Shown here in pieces: positions 23,701-35,700 of a stretch of DNA of 64,000 nucleotides. This stretch comes from Nelumbo lutea (Eukaryota; Streptophyta; Magnoliopsida; Proteales; Nelumbonaceae): positions 9,548,633 to 9,612,632 of the forward strand of contig JAKGHH010000006.1 of assembly GCA_022828595.1 (NCBI GenBank), written 5' to 3'. The translations under genes were made by a program, and so were the position numbers. Under the pieces are notes generated by a model that was given only the letters and a program-made list of their open reading frames with translations, was not told the DNA's origin and searched no databases. How positions within the stretch are numbered: position 1 is the first letter of the stretch; each line of letters begins with the position of its first letter.

Positions 23701-26700
23701 AAACCTTGTTTGCCTCGAAACTTACTACTAATTTGATATTTGTCGGTTAGTTGGTTGATGGTAACATTGTTTCTTTTCCCTTTTATGGTTGATTAATCCA
23801 GGACCGACACACTGGGACAATGAAGGGGAAGGGGCGTAGGCAGGGTTGGCAATTTTCTCCAGAAGGCGAGAAGACAAAGACACCATCTACCTCACCTTGT
23901 TTGCTTTCTATTGCTACTAGTTCTATTATTGCTTGCAAAAATGATGGGCGGCATCTTTGGCATAGACGTCTTGGCCACCCTTATCCTAAGAAACTTGAGT
24001 TTTTATTTCGTAATAGTTACCTATCTTCTAAAGCTACTACGTTTGTGGACGTTGATAAGTTTTGTATTACATGCTGCTTGAGTAAGAGTCATATATTGCC
24101 ATTTCCTTTTGCTGCTGAACACTCTACTATTCTTTCAAGTTAATACATAGTGAATGTTTGGTCGTCTCCTATAACTTCTAGATTGGGCTATAAATATTTT
24201 GTTCTTTTCATTGATGACTATACCTCACTTGGATCTATTTTTTGCGCAAGAAACCAGATGTGTTTCCCTCGTTTAATTGTTTTAGGCTTTGGCTAAAAAT
24301 CAGTTTAGTGCTACCATTGGCACTTTGCATTCAAATTCAAAGGGGTTTTAAACCTATTTGAAAGAACAAGGAATTATTTCAAAAAGGTCATGCCTAGGAA
24401 ATCCACAACAAAATGATGTTGCAAAGCGTACAAACAGACATATCTTGAGTGTTGTGAGAACCCTTATTCAAGACTCTCATGTCCCTACTTCCTTTTGGGT
24501 GGACAACTAGCACTATTGTGTATTAAATATTGCATTTAATCAACTTATTCTCATCTTTTGTTCTCAATAACACCTCACCCTTTCAATGCTTATTTCATTG
24601 CCCACCAGACTTCTCATCAATGCATGTGTTTGGATGCGTTTGCTTTGTTCATCTTCCACCTCATGAACGCACTAAGCTTTATTGTCAATCTGCGTTATGT
24701 GCTTTTTTTTTTTTTTGGATCAATAACACACTTCATTAATTTCATTAAAACTTTTCAATGATAATTACAAAGAGGAAGACAAACTTTCGTATCTTCCAGC
24801 TATACCTTGAGCTCCAAAAGAAGGAAAAGGAAAAAGAGAAAGATAAGGAGAAATAGAAAAATAATTACAATTGTGCCTAGAACATTGACTCCCTCTCCAC
24901 CCCTTGTTTCACTAACCCATCAACAAAAGAATTAGTTGATCTTTTAACCCAACTAATTTTAACCTCCATTTCACGAGCCAACCATCTAAATTTCCTCCTC
25001 ATATTGCTGTAATTCCATAAGCCACTGTAGTTTTTATTTAGCCATCCAACCACCACCTTTGAGTCCTCTTCAATTACAAGTTTTCTGATATTCATCTCCT
25101 TGGCTTTCTGGATTCCTTCCATAACCACATGGATCTCGACTCAGAGAGAGTCACCCACTCCAATTGGGCCTGAGAACATGGCAGAAGCAACCCTATTCTC
25201 ATCCCTGAAGACACCCCCAACCCCTAATTGTCCAGGATTCTCTCTGCAGCTCCCATCAAAGTTTAGTTTTATGAAACCCGTAGGGGGGAGTCCAAGACAC
25301 ATTCATCACTGTTTTGGTCTGGGTATTGCTAGCAATCACACCCCAATTCCTCAACATGTCATCCACTGTATAATCTATGAATAGCTCTAATGATTTCATC
25401 AACTGTACCACCCTTATAAGGATCAAAGCCCTCAACTCATCAGTGCTTTTCTCAACTTCCGAGAAAATCCTAGCATTTCTTTTTTCCCATAAGGACCAAC
25501 AAATCGCAACCCTCAGTCCTCTCCACATAATCCTGCCCCTTTTCATGTGCCACCTGAAAAAAGGAGAAAATAGATTTTGCATGTTTGCTGGAGGGTTCCA
25601 ACTATACCCAAATAGGGTAAGAGCCCAGTCCCAAATAGACTTTGCATATTGGCAAGACACCAGTAGGTGAAAACTCGTTTCCCCATCAGCTTTACAAAGA
25701 ACACACCAATGAGGGGACAAACAAGTATTGGGTCTCTTCTTTTGGAGCATATCACTAGTGTTGCATCTTTCTAGAAAGACTTCCCAGCAAAAGCTACCAA
25801 CCATAGGAGGGATTGGTTTGCACCAAACCTCATGAACAGGAAAAGGGATGGCAACAAGACTGGTGGACTAGCTTAAAACTTTGAAGAAAGAGGCACAAGA
25901 GAAAGAACCAGTGGGGGTATGTAGGAGTCCAAATTCTAGAGTCCACCTTAGCAGGGTGTAAGAAAACATTGTCAAGAAGTTGAAGAAAACTCGGGATGCT
26001 ATCAAGGTGTAAGTCTCTCACAGCCCTTCTCAAGCCCCAATTCCACCCAAACCTAGAAGTGGAAGAGGAGGGAGATATGGAGGATGAAACTAGCTCATTT
26101 TTTAAGGTTGGAGAGTCCATGCAAAGAAGGAAACTGGTCCTTTAGAGGAGCATCCCCCACCCAAGTTTGTTCTCAGAATTTTATAGCATTACCTGAATTC
26201 AAGTCATACCTGATAAGAGGGGAAAAAACTGGTAACAATTCATGAATGGCTTTCTAAGTTGAAACACATGTAGTCCTAGCTTGGATTCTAGCATCCCATC
26301 CATTTATTTCCAGCCCATGTATGCTGACCACTATCTTGGCCCATAACTTCTCCTTCTCTAGTGGGAATCTCCACAACCATTTCCCAGAAGGGCCATATTC
26401 CTGTTTTTAATGTTCTCAAGCCCTAAACCACCACTATTTTTACTCCTAGTCACCACCTCCCAAGCTACTCTATGATCCCTTTTCTCCTCTCCCAGCTCCT
26501 AAAGGAAGTCTCTCATCATCTTTTCCAATCTATTGGCAACCTTTACCGGGATCTTGAACACTGAAAGGAAATAAATAGGTAAATTTACTAGAGTAGCCTT
26601 AATCAGTGTTATCCTCCCACCCATAGAAAGGTAATTCCTTTTCCAAGAGACAAGTTTCTTTTCAAAACTTTCCACCACCAGATTCCAGAAGCTCTCTCTT

Positions 26701-29700
26701 TGGGTGATCACCCAATGGTAACCCCAAATAATTCAAAGGTCACTTTGAGACTTCACACTCAAGCATTTTTTGCAATCTCCCTGACCTCACCTTCCACCAT
26801 ATTCACACCCATTACACAACTTTTTCAAAGTTCACCTTCAAATTTGACATTTGTTCAAAGAGTTGTATCACAAATTTCAAGTTCCTTAAATACCTCATAT
26901 TTCTGCTTCACATAATAGAATTGTGTCATCTGCAAATTGTAGATGGGTGAGGGGGGGTATCCTCCCTTCCAACTCTGCAACCTCTAATAAGACCCCTAGA
27001 ATCTACTTTGTAAATTGGTTTCGCCAGAACATCAGCAATCAGTTGGAACAGGAAGGGAGACAGGGGGGTCTCCTTTTTTTACACCCCTAATGGCTGGGAA
27101 GAAGTCAATCGCTGTCCCATTCACTAGTACCGAGTAATGACAATTACAAACACACCCCATAATCCATTTGCACCACCTAGCCCCAAATCCAAAATTGGTC
27201 ATAACTTTCCTAAAACATTCCCATTCCACCAAGTCATAGGCTTTTTCTAGATCCAGCTTACTGACCACTCCTTTCTTCCAATCTTTCTTGAAATGCTCCA
27301 CAAGCAATTAGAATTTGATCTATTATTTGTCATCCACTCACAAAAGTTCCTTGATTTGGTGAGATAATAGTTGGCAACACTTCCTTCAACCTTAGAGACA
27401 ACACCTTTGCAAGGATCTTATACAAGCTATTCACCAAGCTAATTGGCCTGAAATCCTTTGGACACAATGTTTGCCTCTCGAAAGTCTCCCCTTTCTTCTT
27501 TCAAGTCAAGGCTCTCAATCTTGTCCATCAAGGTTCTCTTCCTTTCTTCAAGCCTTCCAAACTCCAATTGGTTCCACTCCTTGATCTTTGCTTTCAAGAA
27601 TTGTAACTTTCTATGGAACCTTATTCCTTCCCACTCCACCATTGGATTGCACTCGTACCACCACTTCCTTACTCTTTTAGTGAATCTAGGATGGAGCAAT
27701 CACATATTCTCAAACCTAAAGGGGGCAGGTCCACCATTCCTCATTTCCTCCTTGCATATCACTATAGGCCAATGGTCAGAGGTCAATTTGTCTTATGTGT
27801 TTTCATGGGGTACAGTTTAGAACATAAAGGGTTCCTTTGCTATGATCCAACTTTTTGTTTCATTTGCATTTCCTGGAATGTTATCTTTCTTGAGAATGTT
27901 TCTTTCTTCCATCATATTGTCAAACTTCCTACTACTCTCTATGTTGTGCATTCCTTTGATATTTTAGGTGCTTCATGCTCACATCCATCTATGCGTATGC
28001 TTCTCCAGCTTTATGCAAGAAGGTGAGTTTCTGTTCCTTAGCCTATCCTCTCCTCTTCTTCACCTCTAGTTGCTAGTCCATCACATCTTCCGTCTGACAC
28101 TATAAGTGCTCCACCTCTTCCACCTTGTGATTCTTTACCATCATCCCCTCCTCTACGTAGATCAACTCATGTTTCCTGACCTTCTAACTGCTATTGTTTT
28201 CCTATAGACTATAGTTCCTTTTCTACAGTTTTGTCCTCCATAGATATTCCCCTAACTTACCAATAGGCTGTGGCTATTCTGCATTGGAAAGAAGCTATGG
28301 ACATTGAGATTAGCCTCTTCTTGAAAAATGATACTTGGGAACGTGGAAGCTTGTTCTTGTCCCTCTAGATGTTTCAATTATTGGTAGTAAACGGGTTTAC
28401 TCAGTAAAGCTGAATTCTAATGGGAGCCTTGAGAGATACAAGTCTCGTTTAGTGGCTTAGAGATATAAGCAAGAATATGGGTAGACTATGAAGAGACATT
28501 TGCTCTTGTAGCCAAGATGACAACTGTTCGTTTGGTTTTGACTATTTTTTGTTATTAAACATTGGAGCATTCATCAGATGGATGTTTAAAATGCCTTCTT
28601 GTATGGTCAGCTGAAGGAAACAGTCTCTATGAAACCTCCACTTAGTTATTGTGGTGATCCTAATCTAGTTTGTTGCCTCAAGAGATCCTTATATGGCCTC
28701 AAGCAAGTGCCCCGAGCCTCGTTTGAAAGGTTCTGTAAGGTTATTATTGATGCTGGATTTTCTTAGAGCCCTTATGACTACTATTTATTATTTCATATGA
28801 AGTGGCCTCAAGGTCTTACACTACTATATGTTGATGGCATTCTTATTTCAAGGGATGATACTAAAGGAATTGTTCTTTTGAAAATCCTTCTATGTCAATC
28901 TTTTAAGATGAAGGATCTTGGGAACCTCACATATTTTCTTGGTTTAGCAGTCTTTCACTCTTCTTGTGGATACCTTATAAATCAACAAAAGTATGCCACA
29001 GATCTAGTGAAGCTTGCCTATTTGACCGATGACAAGCAAGTTGATACTCCTATTGAAGTTAATCTGGAGCTGTCCAAGGATGATGGTGAACCTCTACCTG
29101 ATGCTCTACTCTGTATAGACAACTTGTTAGTAGTCTCATTTTTCTCACTATGACCAGTCTGGACATTTCCTATGCTGTCCAAGTTGTTAGCTAGTTTTTC
29201 TCCTGTCCCAGACATCCTCACATGACAGCTATTCTATGGATCATTTGTTATATACGGGGTTCCTTATCTCATGGACTGTTTATCTTCTTCATCCCCTTTT
29301 CACTTGACTACATATGTTGATGCTGATTGGGTAGGATGCCCTAACACTAGAAGGTCCACTACTACGTGGTGCATTTTCCTAGGAGATTCCCTCATTTCAT
29401 GGAAGTGTAAGAAGCAATAGACTGTTTCTAAATCCTCCACAGAAGCCAGATATCGGGCTATGTCGTCTGCGTGCAGTGAGCTAATATGGCTCTGTGCTCT
29501 TCTTCATGGTCTTTCTATGGATATGCCATCCCCAATTCCTTTCCATGCATGTTAGTGCCATCAAGATCGTCTCTAATCCAGTCTTCCATGAGCACACCAA
29601 ACACATATAGGTCGATTGTCGCTTCATCAGAGACCAATTTCTTGCTGGGAACATATTTCTCATGTCTCCTCCAGTCTCCAACTAGCTGACCTTTTCACCA

Positions 29701-32700
29701 AGGCTATGATATGAGCTCGTCATCAATTTATAGTTGACAACTGATGCTTACCTCTCGGCCGGCATTAGTTTGAGGGAGGGGGGGGTAGAGATTGTGTATC
29801 ATAAGCTTGGGAGTATGGTTATCATATATATTGTACCATATGTAATGTATTTGTTCTTTTTCTTTCTTCGTTACTTTGGAAGGACAGGTTTGTCATTTCA
29901 TTGTCTTGTATCAATCTAATATAAATATAGTTCTTGGGCGTGTGAGATAGACAACACACCCAACATTCAACCTTAAACTGCTCTCTCTCATACTGATTTG
30001 ACAAAATTTTAAAGTTCTTGCTTGCTGTTTCAGGTTTTGAAAGCAAAAGAAACTAGTATGTAAACCCATGAAATGAATATTTTAGGCTAATAATGCCTAT
30101 TATATTATTATAATCTCAAGAAAAATAATAAAGAATATAAAAGTGTTTTGCAGCTGTATGTACAAGATAGGTAGGTGATAAAGTGAGGCGGTCCTCCATC
30201 AGTGCCTCGTCGCCTAGGCATTGTCTTGGCCCTTGACAACTACGTAATAGCAAAGATTCCAAGGCCTATTGCCAATTATTGGTTAAGAAAAATATTCTTG
30301 ACCTTATGAACAGTTCCTTTTTTTAATGATAAACTATCAATAAGAATTTATTTAAAGAGAAAAAGAGTAGAGAGATGAATCAAAAGGAAAGTAAAACTGA
30401 AAGTAATTGCTACATGATGTTCACCTACCCACTGAAGTACAACAAAAGATCCTTTAGGACATTCCGTTATTTGTTTATATAATATTATTATGTCTCTTAC
30501 ACTGCTGGCCCCAAGCATGGATGGAGGAGGTTGTTTCAGGTTGGCAGCTGGCACTAACTTTTGCCAAACTCTTGTGATCATGATGATGAATTAGGCTAGC
30601 CAAGATCAAGCAATATCTTCACATTTCTAACTGTGTTGCTCTTTTCAGTCATCAGTGCTTCATTCACAACCAAAATCAACTGTTGGAACACCAGCATACA
30701 TTGCTCCCGAAGTATTACTTAAGAAAGAGTATGATGGCAAGGTAACATTGTTTTTTACTTGTGCAGCTTATTATATTTGCATGTTTCTTTTAACTTCTAC
30801 TATCTATGTTTTTATTAAAACTTTCAAGTATATTCTATATTGGTTCTGCTTCGAAAATAGTCCTACTACAATGATGATCATCATCATCATCTAAGCCTTG
30901 TTCTAACTATATGGGGTCGGCTACATGAATCCTGTTTTTCCATTCTGTTCTGTTGTTAAATTATGAATACTTAAATCATTTTTTACTACTTCAACTCATG
31001 TAATTTTTGGTTTGCACCAGCCCTTCTAGCCCCTTCAACTTGCAACAAATTGTTGCCTCTTAGTCTTAGTTTGGAAAGAGTACAAATGCAAAGATGTACA
31101 GTGGAAATACATACAAAATAATACAAAATATAATGTTTTGCACTCTACATATTTGCATTTGTACTCCTTCCATACTGAGCCTTATGGGAAAATCCTACTA
31201 CAATATTGTCCTTTAATTTTATTGGCTAAAATAACCTTGAATTTCAGGATGCAGTAGTCAAAAAAGGTTACTTGATGCAATAACCTCTATGATCTGTGGA
31301 ACATTAATGTGTCCACAATGTGTAGTTTGTTTAATTCTCAAGTTAAATATGCACTGTGGCATATTCATATTCCGATACACAATTCGTCTCCTTGATATAT
31401 GTTCTTATAAAAATATAAAAGTTATTAAAATAACCAAAGGGTCTAAGAGAAGATGATAAGATAGATATCACTTGAAAATGAAAACAAATAAAGCTGTACC
31501 TGATAACACAATAAGCAATACAAGTGACAGTAACATACTACACAAATAAAGCTATACCTGATAACACAATAACCAACAGCTACACAATCTAAAACTTGAA
31601 AATCTGGATGCACCAACAGCCAAATCAACAGCAAAGAAACATCAATAACCACAATTCACATACTACCTTGCGACTGCCGTAGAAGATATTTCTGATTCTC
31701 TTCCTCCAAGTAACTTAAAATATTTAACCACAATATTCAGACAACAGGATCCCAACCGCACCATTAAAAACAGTCACATCTAAAATTGAAAAAATCAGTT
31801 GACTTTGGTCATTTTTTTTCTCTATTCAATTCTCTCCAAGAAAGTTTAATAGTTTCCATAAAGAACCAAGGCATCAATTTCATCTAAATTTTACTCCTTT
31901 ATTAATTTCTTATGTTCTCCTTTCCACCTTTCAACAACTCCCTGACCTCCCTACTCTCTTCAACCACTGTCTCCACTTCTTTGCATTCCTCTCATCCCAC
32001 CCTTAAATCCACTGCTCCTCTACCCCAATACCTCCAAATCCACTAACTTCCTCCTCCAATAGTAACCTTTGGCATGCACAAAATGGTCATTCTAAAACTC
32101 AGCCCTGTATTCTCATACTTGTCAGCTTGAGATTTTACAATTGCACTAAACAATGGCCCCTGCAACTTTTCTTATCCATTGTTGTGCTATATTTTTATTC
32201 CTCTGTTTTATTGCAATTTTTAAATGTTACAGTTAAAACAAATGTTATATTTTAAACAAAGAAAAATGCTGTCATATTAAGGTATGGCCCTTATTTATAA
32301 AAAAAGAAAGGGTATCTAAGACACATTGGATTGGTGGAGCTAGATTTGTATAATCAATTCTCAGATGGCTGAGATAGTTCCCTATTAAATTAGTTAATGA
32401 GCATATCTGCTAATGGACTGGTTATCCATGTTCTCCACCTATGTGCTTCATCTTTGCTAAACTGAAGGGTCTTAGAATATGATTTTTCTAAGTGTTTCTT
32501 TTTCTACTCTATGTAGGATTAAGATAGACTCAGAAATAGTCAGAACATTAACAATTTAGAATCTCCTTCTATCTCCACTTGGTGTAATCCCAATTGCTTG
32601 GCATATTTTACACCTTGAAGCAGGACCATCACTTCTGCTTGCAATGAGTCTCTCACCCCTATTGGCCCAGAGAACATAGCAACAATTCTCCCATCTCCAT

Positions 32701-35700
32701 CTCTGAATACTCCCCCTATACCTGAAGGCCACGGATTACGTCTAGAGCTCCCATCAAAGTTCAACTTTATTTTTTGTTGTGTTGGAGGGGACCACATTTC
32801 CTGCACAATAGGTTTTATAGATGTTGTAGCTGCCACCTTCCCCAATTCCTAAATATGTCCTCAGCTGAAAAATCTTTAAACAAATCAAGAGTTTTCAACC
32901 AATGGATAGTCATAATGGTTATTCTATAGTTGCCTCCTTGGATTTCTCCACTCCTTTAAAGATCCTGTTATTTCTTTCTTCCCAGACTGACCAGAGTATA
33001 GCTGCTCCTGTGGCTCTCCACATCACTCTACCATGCCTCTTTGGTTGCTTGAAAAAGCTTGGGTCAGAAATAGTCAGAACATTGCTAGAGATCTGGCAAA
33101 TATTGCAGGGGATGTTTTTGAATAATTTGGTTCTGAGAATGAAAATCACATTAAAGAACCTGATATTAGGAGTGCATTTATGTTTATGATTTAGGGACTG
33201 TTTGATTACAGCTGAAGTTGCTGAACTAAAAGACTTATTATTTTGTCTTTTAATGGATAAAATAGTTAACTAACAAAATAATCAAAGGTATAGTAATATA
33301 ACTTAAGCTTTAGCCATTAAGGAGCCCACAACCTCCTTAAAATCTTATTCACTTTAAGACAAAGCAATAAGCTTTTCTGTTCATCTACTTCACCTTCACC
33401 AGTTATCAAATGGTCCCTAAAAGAATTGAGTTTTCTGACACTTGACTGTGTATGTTTCTATATTAATTATTTATGCTATATAGGATATAAGTATACTCTA
33501 TGTATATTTGAAAATAGCAAAGTCCCATATTGTTGCTCCCATATTTTTTCAAAATATTGTCCACAGAACATTCAAGCATTGCTGAATTTTTTCAATAGAA
33601 TGGTATTTTTGACATTTTTCGCTGAAAAGCTCATATAAACATGTGATATGAATTTTCCATGCAGAGAAACAAGCACTTTAATAGGTGAGTTAGAAGACAC
33701 CAACACCTTTTCACTAAGCAAGTATGAACTATGTATACACACCAAGAAAGAGAAGCTACTTGGCAATCACACTGAAAAAAATATCCAAAAGCCAAGGTTG
33801 TATTCTGTCTTGCCATTCTAACTACAACAATATTATGGACCTCATACAGTCTAATTTCTCTAATCTAATTCCTCCTAAACACTCTTCAACTTAAAACTTA
33901 TAAATCGAATGACCATAAAACTAAGTAAAATATGGAAATGGGAGGTCTGAATTTTTCACAGCGAGGTCTTTATACAAAAAGTTGTTGGCTACAGATACAA
34001 CCAATTTTCCAGCTTCTAAAATATGGTGCTTTGCACCTTCCTCAAGGTGGCTTTCCTTGTATAGTTGCTTTAATTAAGTGTCTGACAAGGGACAATTTCT
34101 ATAGGAGAGGTATGGCAGTGAACAGAAGCATATGCATACTGTGTAATGGGGCTCGAGGAATTAGTTAAACATGTGTTCTTGCATTGTAGTTTCTAAAAGA
34201 ATTTCTAGACCTGGGTGAGAGGCATATTTGGTGTGGCAGGATGTTGTCCAAAACAATGTTTTTAAAGGGTGACTACAAGAATGCCTAGGTACAAAGGTGA
34301 GGCACATTTCATGGCATGCGTCTCAACTGAGCAAGCCTACCCTCCATCACATATTCTATGAGCCATGCTATTGTCTTCGTTTTACTTAGGAAAAACAGTT
34401 GTTACATAACTGTAATTGATGCTATCTGTTTTTATCTAATCCATACAAATTCTATGGCTCATATTTGGTTACATTTTATTAGTGTTTTTTAGAATTAAAT
34501 TGTTGGTTTAAACCATTATTGTTATTCTGGTTTCTAGCTAGACCAAGGAGTTGCTTGGAGCTCATTCATAGACAGTACTATACAACTAAATGCATATGAC
34601 CCTCCTTCCCTCTCTTTCATAAACACTGAAGAAAGGAAAGAAAATCCCTTTTTAGTGGCAATTTCATAGATTTTGGGTGATCCAGCTTTGTCAATTTGGG
34701 GCTTTATGATAGTAATTTTGTGGTTGTTGTAGGAATAATAGGTTTAATTGTATTAAGAGGTGAACATAATTTAAAGCATCATATTATGGCAAAGTCAGAG
34801 TTGTAATGTTACTTTAGTTCTACACTGTAGGGGATTAACTTTATCCATTTTGATTGGTTTTAGTGTCATTAGATAGGTTATTGAGTAATATATGCAACAT
34901 TCCTCTAAAAAAGTTATATATTCAACAAGACCAATATTTCATAAAGCCAACTGTTCTGAGAGTTGGTTGCAAAAAAAAAAAGCTGTTTTGGGAGTTGGTT
35001 AAAAAACACAAAAACTTGTTTTGGGAGTTATAATAGTTTTTTGCTGACAAGATGCCGGGCTACAATGGGATTTGAGTCTATTTTTTGGGGTTTATCTTAG
35101 AACTGGATTTTGGTGGTTTGTTTGGTTGTAGTAGAATTGGTAGAGGATTCTGAGTTACTTTGGATGTCTAAGTCCTTATTTGAGTGTCTCAATTGTTTTT
35201 CTTAGTTTTGAAACAATTAGAAGTTTTTTTAGGTTAGTTTCTTCATAAAGTTGGAGTCTGGAAAGTGATGGCTGGACCTAGTTCTATTCTAGAGATGGTT
35301 GATCCTTATTTTGCATATTGAATCAGTGAAATAATAAATTAGAGTTTGAATATTGTGGGGTGGGTTTTCCCTGTCTTTTTCTCTCTATTTTCTTCTAAGG
35401 CTGTTTGGTTTGAAAAATAAAGGTAGGGAAAGAAAGGGCTCCCTACCTTTTCTTTCAAACAAAAAATGCTTAAATGTGTAATCTCTTCTTTTTCTTTATC
35501 TATTTGTGATCTGTACTCTTATCTTTTAGAAACTTCCCATCTTCTTTACCTGCAACTTATTTCTTAGTAGGATATTACTTCTTGTTCTACATGTGTGTTT
35601 TTTGCATGTTCACATAGACATTGCTCTCATCATTTGAACAATTGCAGATTGCAGATGTTTGGTCATGTGGGGTCACACTTTACGTCATGCTTGTTGGTGC

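Larger units (their letters stand above)
21146..29720 (+). pseudogene. Copia gag-pol pseudogene split by LINE insertions
   Basis: Gag starts near 21146 ([15 protein letters not shown]) and runs through 21245-21457 and 21554-21772. The protease motif [12 protein letters not shown] is near 22136-22172. After the first LINE, the pre-integrase motif [17 protein letters not shown] is at about 23953-24010. Integrase fragments (about 24150-24700) are cut by the second LINE and resume with [14 protein letters not shown] at about 27811. Reverse transcriptase is at about 28270-29140, with YVDG at the active site instead of YVDD. RNase H is at about 29300-29720, with YVDADWVGC. Many stops and shifts are present. 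Confidence 0.87.
20450..30003 (+). mobile_element. Copia element in kinase intron 5, interrupted by two antisense LINEs
   Basis: Two similar LTRs (20450-20670 and 29786-30003) share TATCATAAGCTTGGGAGTATG and TCTAATATAAATA. The first is followed at once by TGGTATCAGAGC (20671-20682), the usual copia primer-binding site. The second is preceded by a purine tract (29770-29785). Between them lies a decayed copia polyprotein in three blocks, separated by LINEs at 22267-23645 and 24703-27785. The element proper is about 5.1 kb, in the sense orientation of the kinase gene. I could not find a clear 5-bp target duplication. Confidence 0.9.

Noticed and set aside
20450..30003. Terminal GATTT motifs as the target duplication of the intronic copia element
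   Set aside because: GATTT precedes the 5' LTR and also occurs near the 3' LTR end, but there it lies inside the stretch shared by both LTR ends (ATTTGACA), so it cannot be claimed as a duplication.
34250..34440. Possible CCTAGGC-type repeat like those near 20140 and 30190
   Set aside because: Only short words are shared; no boundaries or inverted ends could be shown.
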